DNA of 64,000 nt from Exaiptasia diaphana (lineage: Eukaryota > Cnidaria > Anthozoa > Actiniaria > Aiptasiidae): assembly GCF_001417965.1 (NCBI RefSeq), contig NW_018388191.1, positions 1,042,972 to 1,106,971 on the forward strand. The letters run 5' to 3'. Below, piece by piece: positions 37,801-50,030 of this stretch (the stretch's first letter is position 1; each line of letters opens with the position of its first letter). Made by a program: the position numbers and the translations under genes. The notes below the pieces were generated by a model. That model worked only from the letters and a program-made list of their open reading frames with translations. It ran no database searches and was not told the origin of the DNA.

Positions 37801-40504
37801 CTATTTAGTTGTTGATTTCTCTGAAAAGTGTTCCTCATCAGAGCTGGGGAAACTCCATGGAATGCTTTTACTTGTAAAGGTTTAGGGAACATTTTTGCTA
37901 GGGTGCTAGTATGATAAGGTACTAGGGGCTTAGCGATAGGCATCATGTTAGGCATTAATGATGACAATTGATGGCTCATTTTCTTGGGGAGCACATTGAC
38001 TTTTGTTGATCTGTGTGGCGCTACATTTTTATGGGGCATATTGGATAGGACCGACTTTTGTGGAGGTACATTTTTAGGGACCATATTAAGTAAGGGTGAT
38101 TTTTGAGATGACACCTTTTTAGGGGGCATATTGGATACAGGTGATGCTTGAGGTGATACTTTTTTAGGAACTGGATTAGCACCCGCCATATTCAATGGAG
38201 GTGCCCCCTTTTTAGGGACAATGTCGTGAGGTGTTCCTGCTACCGATTCAGGGGTACCAACAATAGGAGCAGGCATCGAGTCGGACTTCTTTTGTCCATT
38301 CTTCACCGACAGTATTCCACCAAGAGACTCTTGAGAGACTAAACTATCCAATAATTCCGCAGCTTTTTCTTCTTCTTTCTCATCGTTATCACTTTCTTTT
38401 GGCCCCGAGTATATTTTATGAACAGATTGACGGAAAACGCATTTCTGGTCGAATTCCTTGCTCCGAAAGACTTTAGAATCTGCCCTGAGTATGAATGGCT
38501 TTTTAATATCATGGCAAACAAACCATCCAGGATGTGTAAAGAGTTCTAAAGAAATACTGTCAGCACCAAATGGATGCCGTTCAATGAATGTAGAGTCTTT
38601 TTCTGAAATAACAAACAAAACTTCAAAAACATGAATAGGTTCGTAAAAATTAGACGGAATGATTCTATGAGGCTACAACTCCTGTCGAGGAAACTTGTGG
38701 ATCCTCTCCATGTGAAAAATCGTGGATCCTCTTACGCGAATATTTTCATGAATCTCTTACCAAATAATCCAGTTGGTTTAGCTTGTTCCAGGCGAAACTT
38801 GTAGTTTTTATATCTTAAGTACAACCCCGGCCGTACATTAGACTCCAGAGAAACACTTCTAGCGACATGTTGGAACCCAGGCCTATGTAGCCGAAACATC
38901 GTTGGGTTTTGGCCGAGGAAGACTGTGTTTTCTTGAGCATGGACACCCATTCCATTGTATGCTCGTTTGACGTTTTCCACCATATCAGGTAAATCAGCCA
39001 GAGACGTGGAAAATAATTGAGTTAGCGTAATATTTTTGCCAGCTGAAAAGTATTGAAAATAGTTAACACAATGAATAAAGTCTGTGATGACAATAAATTA
39101 TGGATCATAGAAATATGGACTGAAATGATCTATTGGAAACTATAGGTACTTTATGTGGCTTCTGACAATACGTTGCTTGGTATCGCTCCCTTTGAGTTTT
39201 CAAGAGATTATTATTTGTTATTTTCTAGTTTGTGAAGATAGGACAATCCTTCATCCGAATGGTGATCAGACGGTTTTATCGTCCTGCGATGTCAGCACTA
39301 AGAGGTTCTCAGTAATGGCAAAATACCAGTAGAAAGAAAGTAAAATATTACATGGGTGCACAGTCTTACTCACTATGAAAGGCTAGTTGTTGGGTAGACA
39401 AGAGCGTCACTAAACAGGACAGCACATCATGCTGTGCTATACTATAGATATACTGTTGTCAATAACGACCAGGCTATAACAGAATCGCAATCACGATAAA
39501 CAGCCGATGCAGAATCTTGTGAACAGATTGTGGACATTTTAAGCTCTCTATTTGAAACAACTAGCCGGGATAAAAGGAACCTTTACATCCTCTGATTATA
39601 TTTACATTATATTCACACGAGCAAGGTGTGGTCGATACTATCGATCGCCCATTGCTGTGGGAAGCTATGGTCGTATGTAAAACAACCATTATAAAAATAT
39701 ATATATACATATAAATAAAATAAATTCATGTTTTACGTCTAGATACTGGGAGTCGTCACCGAGTCTCCCTAGACAGTTGCTATTGTTATGTATCAGACTC
39801 ATTCACACTCACGACCACTAAACAATAAATGTTTAAGCACAAAACACTCCTCTCTCTCCTTTTAAACTTAGAGAGCACTCGGATGAAGGAGCCATTATTA
39901 TATATTATTGTTGGGATGGAAGTAAGAATTTATCTGGAAACATCTCAGCAACTATTACAAGGGTTTTTCAATTCACTTCGTGCTCAAGAAACCAAATCCA
40001 AAATCATTGGCTCACAGACTCCAGCTTCTCACTCAGTATGTATTCGGACACTAATACTAACCTAGTAAACATAAAGTATGACATTTTTAAAAATATGACA
40101 GCATTTCGCAGCTGGAATTTTAGGCGCATAAAGAAACTGGTGGATTTGAAATTGAACTTATGTCAATAATGCCAAACTTCGGTGCGGGTGATTATGAGCC
40201 TGCTTTGCAAGTGTGGCAATTTATTCATGAAAAATGGGTCATAATTACAAAACCTGTAGAAGTAAACGTGATATAAACTTTGAGATGAATCACTTCATGT
40301 TTGCCTACAGTATTGTCAATCAAGAAGCCGATTCAGTCATCGTTAGTTGGCACCATAAACCAAACACTTTTCACAGCGGATTGTACGAAAAATTAAGATA
40401 TACAAAGAAAAAATAGTATTTTATATTATATTTGACTTACCAGGCAAAGAAAAGACTTGGTCTAAACACAGAATAAACAGCACGTAGGTCCAAACAACAT
40501 CCAT
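34880..40504 (-). CDS. Secreted AbfB / TSP1 / fibronectin type II protein (847 aa)
   Basis: Eight exons sum to 2,544 bases: 40441-40504 (signal peptide MDVVWTYVLFILCLDQVFS), 39370-39409 (40-base exon), 38761-39041, 37313-38602, 36638-36922, 36044-36277, 35485-35667, 34880-35046. Residues about 85-190 resemble an AbfB beta-trefoil (RSVSLESNVRPGLYLRY, then DSISLELFTHPGWFVCHDI), a fold that binds arabinofuranose in fungal enzymes. No catalytic domain is attached. A Pro/Lys-rich linker with repeated NMxPKKVxxQ units follows, then an unrecognised domain (CISIRFYNKIRKP). Next is one TSP1 (FSQWSPFGPCSASCGNG), then a fibronectin type II domain (CCAMPFIFQDTVYDKC, WCATTPNYDTDKSWGFC), and a short Cys-rich basic tail (CDKSCYNMCVPGCHVTCC). 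Probably a matrix or carbohydrate-binding secreted protein (inference). Exons for the later domains are all phase 1. Confidence 0.82.
36987..37181. mobile_element. MITE in an AbfB-gene intron
   Basis: TAAGGACTGCGCAATATTTA at the left is matched by the inverse TAAATATTGCATAGTCCTTA at the right. Both ends sit on TA. The centre is G-rich on the plus strand. No coding capacity. Confidence 0.8.
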
Positions 40505-42557
40505 GGTAAATATAAACAATAGAATCACACCACAATTCAAAACAAAATGACAAACTAAAGTAGGGTTTGGGCGTTAGTTCGACGTTTGTCCAAGCATATT
40601 TTTAGGCTCGGAATCATCTCAAATCATAAAACTTGGTTTCGCCCAAGACGGATGTATTGAATTATGAATGTCATAATTTTGGTCACTCTACTTTTTATGG
40701 GGTCACATGTTTGACTGACTTTGTGTGTCATACCTGTTTCTTGCTTACTGGGGAGAACAACAGCCTCTTAACAACGCCCTTAGCTCTAGCTGTAACAATA
40801 TCTAATACAATACTTCTAAATCCTCAAAAAACACCAAATAAATTGTAAAATTATTATATTTTATGGCCCAGTTTATCGTTATTCTTAATTTTATGGGTCT
40901 TTGAAAAGGTGTGAAATTTTAATTCCAGATGTGACCTAACGGGTTGAATTTAGTGAATCGATATTTTTGACGACTCCATTGAGAGTTGATCGGTGAACCG
41001 GTTGACAAAGATCTAATGCATCGATGAAGCTGATCCACTCGAGTGCAGCGACAAGTAGAAAGACGTCAATCTTAATAATGTACTAATGTACAAGCTAGTC
41101 TAAAAAAGATGATTGTTTTACAAGTCCATGTACTAACGAAGGAAGTCTTGAGTCTTCAGTGCAAACTTTATTTTCTCATAAATACAGCTTGTTACGCATA
41201 CTTAGCCAGACTCACTGAGTCTTTATGGTTTTCAAGTTATATAATGGTGCTGTTAAAATGCTTCTGAAAGCGATAGAGTCAGTTTAATTCACAAACAAAC
41301 GAAAGTATATTTTACTTCATGTAGTTAGACACACCCATACTGTTTAGTTAAAGCGTTATAGTACAAAGTTTCAATGTAAACCTGCTTGAGCCGAGCGTTT
41401 GAGGCTGTTTAAAAACCAGCCAAGCCCTTTTTCGTATACAGTTTCAAATCACGCGAAAAGTCTGAGCTGAAACGATGAAGAGTTGGGAGTTTCGTCGATG
41501 GAAACAAATCATATCATAAATTACGCTATATTTTTGATACTTCAAAATATTGCAGTTGTATATAGCATCAAATTTGCGGTACTATCACATAATAAGATTA
41601 GAAGAACAGAACGAAATTTGAGATTGAAACGGAACTAAGCAGCTAAAAATTAAAAGAGGAAAATATGGGAAACATGTCCCTGCTCTTCACTTCTCATTCC
41701 TTGGTGATGGACAACAATAAGAAAACGTTACGTGTAGCCATTTTGAATAATGCCAATCCCCGTCTGTACGTGAAATGAGTGTTTGATTCGCTAAAGTGCG
41801 TGTATTACAAAAGACTATTGCTACTGTACATTATCTATGATTAAGATATACTGTATTCAGTCGGTTGCCAAGCTTGAATCAGTCCACAAATTTATAGTTC
41901 CCAGAACCTGTTTAAACAAAAGATATCACTGTGACACTGGTGAAAACCGCACTGCGCATGTCCACAGCTGTCCCGCTAAATCTGTCTAATTTCCTTTGTA
42001 AAGCGATTTTTGTGAAAGTTTTTTACAATTTATAAGCTCGTTCACCGATATATAAGATTCATATTTCCATCAATCATTGTTCATGATGGGTCCTTTTAGT
42101 ATGTAGTTTCTATTTTTATCTTGTTATTTCCATTTTGAGAAAATGAGGTTTTTCGTAGTGTTTTCTGTGTTGTCGCTGTAAATCGCCAGGCGCTCTGTTT
42201 ACAGATTTCAAGACGCGAGCGCCCGCTGGTGGGAAAGCTGTGGGCATGCGCAGTGCGTTTTTCACCAGTGTCAATCGCTGCAGGCTCAGCCAGCGTCTCG
42301 TTTTGACCATTCAAGATGGCGCTGATAACTTCAAAATTATTTATATAGACCAATACGACATGGCGCGTTTTGTACGATAACCAGCAGTACGAATAGTTAA
42401 TGATATACTGGACTCAGTATCCACTGCATGCAACATGTATGAACAAGGTTAGTCGCATGCCAACTTAGTGTTCTTGCGTCGATCTTTTCCAGTTTACGTC
42501 AGAGAAAGGACTAGTACTTGATACTTCCCAGGATCCTCTCCGGGCTGTGTTAGCGCA
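40505..42557. other. Intergenic region with a promoter-like island near 42170-42330
   Basis: About 2 kb between the AbfB gene start and the receptor gene's stop codon. Most is AT-rich and featureless. Around 42236-42325 it is GC-richer and holds GGGCATGCGCAGTGCG (NRF-1-like) and TTCAAGATGGCGCTG (YY1-like), typical of CpG-type promoters, but no matching gene was found. Confidence 0.45.
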
Positions 42558-45500
42558 TTAAGCGCTGTCAATATGATTTGTAAATGTTCCATTCTTAGTC
42601 TCATTTCCTTTCACGTGACCATTGGATTGTTCTATGTTAAATTGATTGTTGTCATGCGCATTGATGGCTTGTGTGGAGACAGTTGAAACTAAATTCGACA
42701 CCGACTCTGACATTTGAATAGAGAATTTTTGCCTTTTTCTAGCTATTCGATGATACAAGAAGATTTCTAAACCAAGAATAACAAAACATCCAGCACAGCA
42801 AAGGGCAGTATTGAACAAAAATCCACCAAATTCATCAAACCCGAATCGATATGGCTGGACTGTATTTTCACCTTTCTTGCAGCTTCTTATAGTCCATTTT
42901 TCAAATGCTTTGGCGATTTCATCTCTGCTGTTTAGTTTATAAATAGCTTGTGTTATTTCCTGTTCCCATTCTGATTCTTTACGTAAGGCAAATGCAAGTC
43001 CTGCTAAATCAACTTGTTTGCCATCTATTTTCAGTTCACAATCAGTATCATCATCGATAATGTACTGAAGAGCATCGGACTCCCCGATAAACGTAGACAG
43101 GTCACTGGGAACGACAAAATCGAGAAATATCAGTAAAAAACACACCAAAGTAACCAAACTACTAAGCAACCCATTAACCAATCAATCAAAGTACAATTGA
43201 TAGAGCTGACATACCCGTTTTTCACCTTGTTGATTCCATCAGAAAAGTTGTGCACGCTGTAATCTTTCATGTTTTCATAGATTTTCTTCAAACGGGGAAC
43301 ATCACTATTTCGAAAGAAATCTTCAGTGCTCGAGTCCTTTATGGTTCCAAACTTGAAATCTTTGGATGGATCCACCAGCTGATATTAACGGCAAAAATAG
43401 ATGGAGGTTAGACCAAAATATATTTAGTAATTTTTTCGCCAGCCCATTCTAGCTATGGAGATTTTGATGTCTTTCAATCTTAGTGCGCTCTACGTAATAT
43501 TCACTAAATTCTGGATTATTACTACTATTTAACGTTGATAAATAAATAAAAATGAACATCATACCCTTGTATCGTCGATGCCTTTAACGATTGTCACTTC
43601 GTCCACCACGATAAGCGATACCAGTAAATTGGCCGTGTACGAGCTAATAAGAACTAGTGCACCACAGTTCACCCAGACCATAAGACAGGGCACTGCAAAC
43701 GACTTGGCATGAATCCGTGTAAGAGGAACATGAAATATGTTTCCAAATACATAAGTGATGAATTCAAACGGAAGGAAATAATCAGATGTTGTGTGTCTGT
43801 ACTTGGTCAACTTCTCGATCAGATAAGCAGCTGTAGAAACTATGAGAAAAGCTGCGCCACATGCCAGCCATAACTCAGTCTTGAATGGCTTCAATAGTCT
43901 CATGTCTTGAAGCGATTCAGGAAAAGGATATTTCGTAATGGGCTGCCTCTTGACGAGAAAAGCCAACGATGTCCCCATGTAAGGTGCGGTAAATGTTACA
44001 TAGTTATATCTATGGCGCGTGATAGTTAAGGTTGCTAATGCCATGTCTGCTTCTCCTCGATACACATCACCCACCATGCCATTCACTTTTTGTGTTTGTT
44101 CATCAAATGAGCCAAATTTTCCGTCTCTTACGATATACAACTCGTATGTGAATCCTGTTTCCTTCTGTATCATAAGCAAGATGTCAATCATGATACCATA
44201 GCAACAGAGTAATTCATAAGGTTCGTTACTATGGTAACCATGCATCATTCGATGGGTGGGGATCGTGTTGCGATATCTTTTACATAACACACTGTACTGT
44301 GAGTCACAGCTGGTTCCTAAGATATTGCTGTAAAGCGCTTGTTTTACCATAGTAAATGGTGAATGTATGATTGTGACTATCTTAAGATGACGAGGTTTTG
44401 GTAAGTCTGCTGTTGTAAAAGCGGTAAACGACTGGGTTCCTATGTTTTTTGATAGGATAGTCGTTGCCCTGCCCAGTGGAGTCCAGTGTCGTGAATGGTC
44501 AGTTTGCTGCACAAGTTTGGTGACTATGAAGTCATAACTAACACGTTGACCGACTGGCGAAAACCGGATTAAACCTGATTGACCGGTGAAGCTGTCGTTA
44601 AGGATTTCACTAAAAGACATATTGAAACATGATTAGATTTAGCAAATTTCATATATCAACACTATTACAATCCCTGTGACTCTGTAATTTTAGATTTCTG
44701 TTATTTTACATCAGATCAGTAGAATGAAAATCTAGGAGGGGGTACAGGGTCTGGTTATTGGGGTACGGAACTCCTTCTTCCTTGGCAGAAGTTGAAATAC
44801 GAGACTTTGTGAGCCATAAAGGCCATGCGCACGCCCCTGAAATCGCTCTTTTTCAGTGGTTGATTCAGTGATTACCTGTACAGTTTACGCTTTGATGAAG
44901 CTGTTAAACCTTGAAGTCCACTCATTTCTTGTAAAACGGCAACATTTCCCTGGACAAGACGATCAACGGCTCTCCCTATCACAGCTATTGCATCATCGAT
45001 AAGTATTTGATCCATCCCATCGACCAAACCTTGACTTTCATTCCTTGATTGATTGAATGCTTTGGCAATCCCAATAGTACCCGATGGTATTGACAATAAA
45101 TCACTCGTTGATGACAAGTCCGTTAGCACCCATCTGATGTCCTTTCCTATATCGGTTTGAAGGGATAATTGCTGAGAAATGTTCAGAATACTCGATACAT
45201 ACTTAGATTCTGCATGAACAACAATGATCCTTATTCCACTCGCACGAATAGCTGCTAACAGCGCGCGAAGTTTAGTAACATCACCTTCGTTCTCCAAAAC
45301 AAGGCATTTTGGGAAGGTATGGGTTCGATTATCATTTCGTACGTATTGAAAGAAATGAATCCAGAATGGGTCGTATTTCTTGGTAAATGTTGTAATGCAA
45401 GTAAATCGACCTTTATCAAACTCCATGATGGTATTTTTTGTGGCGGCAGCAAGTAATTCATGTGATGGATTAAGCGACAGCTGAAGATCCTGAAAAACAA

Positions 45501-47966
45501 TGAAAGAAGGGTAAATTAATTGATCAATTATTTTTAGTCATCAAAGTGAGTGACACACAAAGTCTAATGCAAAAAACACGTGATCTTATTGGCCAAAGAA
45601 GCGACATTTACAAATACTCTAACACCTTGAGTGTACGATGTGAATTCCAAAAAATAGTGAGTTCATAGCTTTCCGTGCGCAGATAAATCAGCGTGTAACC
45701 TTCCTCCGCTCCAAAAATGACTCCTTAATGTAACCCTCCTACCCCCAGGACAGTTCATATTGCCTCAATGCAAAGATGCCGCTATAGAAATACTCACGGT
45801 TGACGGAAATTTTCTAATGTGATCGGTGGGTGCTCAGCCCCTTAAAAAAACTAATTTAATGTGTGATTGATTGGCTTTTTGGATTTTTCACAATAAAATA
45901 CAAATATTAATATAGCGTGGAAGGTAGTTAAGATGACTTTATTAAGCCTACGACTTGATCATAAAACAAACGTTTCAAATAATATTCTTAAGTTGAAGAA
46001 TAGTTGGTCAAACAAGATGGTGTCAAAATCAATCATCTACTGTATGGATGGCTTTCATTACAACTGTGACTTGAGTATTTATAGTGAGTGGTCTAGACAC
46101 GCAGAAGGCAGAAGGCCAAATTTCATAACTTTTATCGATTTTTTTTCTAATGAAAAGGATAATGATCTTTATTGATTTTGCTTTGGTGTCGTTTCCTAGG
46201 AAACTGCTCTGTAACCGGTTGCATTAATTGGTTGACAATTCTCCAGATGGTGTTGGTTAGTGCGAAATCCTTGAAATCATGGATCACGAGCCGCACAAGA
46301 CGAGCTGATAATCAGACAAGTATTATATATAGTGGTAAAGCTCTATAAAGATCGCGAAAAACTGGAAAAAAGACTATGACTTTTATGATATATCTGATAG
46401 GGTAAAAAAAGAAAAATATCTCGTCTTCTGTTCCTAGTTTTTTTTTACTACTACTACTAATAATCTTCCGTAGTTTTTTTATTATGATGAAAAGCTGAGT
46501 GAAATTGTAATCTCTGTTTTCTAATTTTAATCGTGGGGCTGATGTACTTTTTTTACATTTTTTTCATCAATATTTAATTGTTAGTTTCACTTGAATTAAT
46601 TTGTTAAAACCAATTGACATCTTGTCTGTAGTATTTTTCTCTCTAATACTCTCTCTATATTTACAAATAAAGCTCAAATGCACCAAAAGCGAATTCTGGC
46701 TGCAATATGAACCACCTTGACGACATGATGGACATGTTGACAGTGAGCATGTAGAAAGACGTGGATTTTTGCATCAATTAACATTCAATTCACTGCACAA
46801 ACAAACATGTTAAAAAGAAAAATCGATAAGATGAAGATGAAATTATCAACAAATTCACGAAACTTCTCTCAGTATAGTCCGGATTTTTTTTGATTTATTG
46901 AGCGCCCCATAATGCATTGCGATTTACCGTATCACAAAATATTTAGGGTGATATAACAGTTTTAATTCGTCCATCTTTTTGATATCCATCTTTTTCTCTT
47001 GGTTTTCTCTTGTTTGTTTGTAGCTTTTTTTATTTCTTACTGTTAATCATCGCAAATACAGGAAAACAAACTTTTTATATATTTACTTCTTATCAAAATG
47101 TCCGCACCATCGTCCTTCTGTTTTTTTACTCATGATGGTCTCTATTGACTCGTGTACATGTGAGATTTGACGTTAAATATATTCTAACTTTGCGGCAAAA
47201 TGATAAGAACAGGAAGTTTGAACAGTTCTCCTGCCTTGCCGTGAAGATTAGTTTGCCAGTTCTTTCAAAGTTAAATGAAAACTACTCTAGTCTTTCCCGG
47301 TTCTCAGACGTGTAGTCTAACACAATTTTCATTTCTTTTCTTGTTTCAGTGAAACATGATATTATATTTTCGTTCAAGTTTTACGCAATAACAAAGACAA
47401 CAGCGGGACTGATGCAAAACAAATAAAATAAAATCGACAAATAATCATGAAAAAGATCTGTCATCTTAAACAATGAAAACGAGAAGGAAATAGCTGGAAG
47501 CTTGAAACGAGCAAAAAACGATTTTTTTGGTACTTACATTTGATGTTTGGCTTTCACTCCGTAGATTTATGACAATGACATTTGAATTTGCCATCAAGGA
47601 ACAAAATATGTCATCAGTATTGGACTGAAGGAAACTGAGAACTATGCTTATATTTGCTTGTATTATACTAGATTGAACGCTGTCGTAGTTATAATGCGGT
47701 GGTCTTCTTGTATCCCATTTGAGAATAACATCTTTTATTTCGATGCTTGGGTGTATAGAATAACGATAATTAAAACCAGTAATGGTTTTTGAGAAGTGTG
47801 AAGTTAAAGCAGTTGAGCCATCATCGTCAATGATAAGACCAACTTTGATAGTAGATGAAACTGTGAAAAGGATGGAAGCCAAAACTACATAGACGATTAA
47901 ACGACATAATCTTGGCTCGTTGAGAGTCAGTTTAGGATGGTTTTGTGTTTTTTTTGACCTGCACAT
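42558..47966 (-). CDS. Ionotropic glutamate receptor subunit
   Basis: Five exons: 47538-47966, 44876-45489, 43565-44609, 43215-43378, 42558-43104, totalling 2,799 bases (932 aa). A hydrophobic N-terminal segment (LIVYVVLASILFTVS) is followed by an amino-terminal domain of about 340 residues. The ligand-binding S1 half has NGMVGDVYRGEADMALATLT then ITRHR, where the Arg is the one that contacts the amino-acid carboxylate. Then come M1, the M2 re-entrant loop, and M3 with SSYTANLLVSLI (variant of SYTANLAAF). S2 includes ESDALQY (ligand-contact Asp) and GLAFALRKES. TM4 (FLFNTALCCAGCFVILGLEI) and a cytoplasmic tail close the protein. It would form a ligand-gated cation channel at the plasma membrane. 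The pore loop differs from vertebrate subunits (see findings). NMDA-like grouping is tentative. Confidence 0.93.
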
Positions 47967-50030
47967 TAGTACTTTCTGCAGTTCCCATCAAATAGTAAAC
48001 ATATCATGAAAATCCATTGACAATTGCCTTGACTTATCTTTGCTGGCAAATGTTCGTAGTTCTTTCCACGTCGATAAACAGCTGAAAAAGACGCTGACTC
48101 TACTGAAATTCTTCAAAGACGAAACTCGAGTCGATGACTGGAATCAACTCAACATATGAACAAAATGTTCAATTCCGTATTCAAGTACAAAACTCTACAG
48201 CGAATAAACATTGAACCGTATTTGTTTTCTTGTTTGGATTATTACAGGTGCATACTAAAGTTGTCGTCATAATTCACAGTCGAGCCACTGTTCCACATAT
48301 TCACATATTTCAAACACTGAAAGAAGTTATTAGTAAAGTTAATTGTAGCTAAAAGTGGTTCGCGTTTGAAACGATGCAGAATACATTAAAAAAGAACAAC
48401 GGGATGCCAACGATTAGTGCCTCCGCCAATCTCAAACTGTTTACAACACACGACATATTCACATTTTATTCAAAAAGTTATTACAGCCGCAGTGTAAGCC
48501 GAACAGCGCGGCATGTGGAGTAGATATGCAGGGAACGTTTAAAGATTTTCATTCACGGCTTCAGTACTAACTGATATCATAAACTATATAAATGATCAAA
48601 ACAGGAAACAATTATAACGCTTACAAGAAACAATATTAGCATCGATTAAAAACTGACGAATATATACAAGCATTAAAACATACTATGTACTGTTAGTTTT
48701 ATCAGTGAATACAAATTAAGATGATCAAAAGTATATAGTTATTCAAAACTGATAAAGCTCTACTTTGATGACATTTCATTTTTTTAATTTAAGATAGTAG
48801 AATAGACAAGTAGATAACAAAATGAATTCTTGACTCATATCTTAAGCTGTTAATTGAACACCTTTTTGAATTATATCAGGTTAGTAATTAAAGAGAAAAT
48901 TAATGACAAAACCGTTCCGAGGATGCGCTAAAATTCAGACGTTGGTCTTTTGTCGAGTCGCCATTTTCAATTATGACGAAATTGTAGTAGTGTCAAGGGG
49001 AAAAAACTCATTCAAAAATGAATACTCCAGTTTCGAATTCTCCGTTTTGTGCAAGCTTAGCTTCAATCAAGCATACATTTATATTGTCTTCTTTGTACAC
49101 AGAGTTTTTGTATTACAACAGGATCTCTGCTGAATATAAGAATATATTACATGATTTCGAATAAGATCTCGAAACTGAAGTATACTATTTCAAACGAAAA
49201 AATCACTTATGGGATCCCTGTGTCGCACGATAACATTCATTTCAAAGCCGATATTTTCGAGTTTGAGGCGATGTCCGTATTTCTGAGCCAGAATATCTCT
49301 AGATCAGCGGTCCACATTTCTGAGCAAGTGTTGGTGGATACCGCGGTACAGTGACTACGTAATCAGCGGTAATCAAACCTAAAGGGATTGGGGAGGGCCG
49401 CTCCGAAGGCTAGCCGCATCTGGCCCAGCCGCATCTAGACCATCTAGCACGAGGTCGCTCATTTTTAGAGAAGTTTATTATGTTGATTGTGAAAAATATT
49501 TCTTACAAAGCAACAAGGTAAAAATAAAAAAATCCGGCAATTTTGTATAATCAATAAGCACTATCTTGTGACATCATCAAATTAGCATTTAGAATTTTCT
49601 ATGATTAGAAATCTGTCCAGTGACACTTTGCCAAGCTGTTATTCTGTTGATATTGATTCTATTTTAGAAATAAAAAAATTCACTTCATAAGCACTTAAAA
49701 TACTCAAGTAAGTACTTTAACGGTTGTAAGGAAGTTTTGACCAATTTAAAATTCTAGTTCTAAATCACTTTCCCAGGAGAAAAATCGTGTAAGAACAGTT
49801 ATTTAGAAGAACAGACTTGGTCTTCTTTCTCCTAAAAAGTTGTTCAAAGGCATATTTTTTCATTGCCTTATACTTTTGATCACGTGATAAAAATCCATAT
49901 ATGACGTTACAAAGCTGAGCCTCCCTACGGCACTTGTCTACAGTAGTCAGTCACAATCGCAAGAAGCGATTCAGTGAATAACAAACTGATAGTGTGCTCT
50001 TGGAGGAATGGTTTAATGAAACAGAGTAAC
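47967..50030. other. Intergenic region upstream of the receptor gene
   Basis: About 2 kb between divergent genes. AT-rich. No coding frame, RNA gene or clear mobile element recognised. Should contain the promoters of the receptor (-) and of the TPR-like gene (+). Confidence 0.45.
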
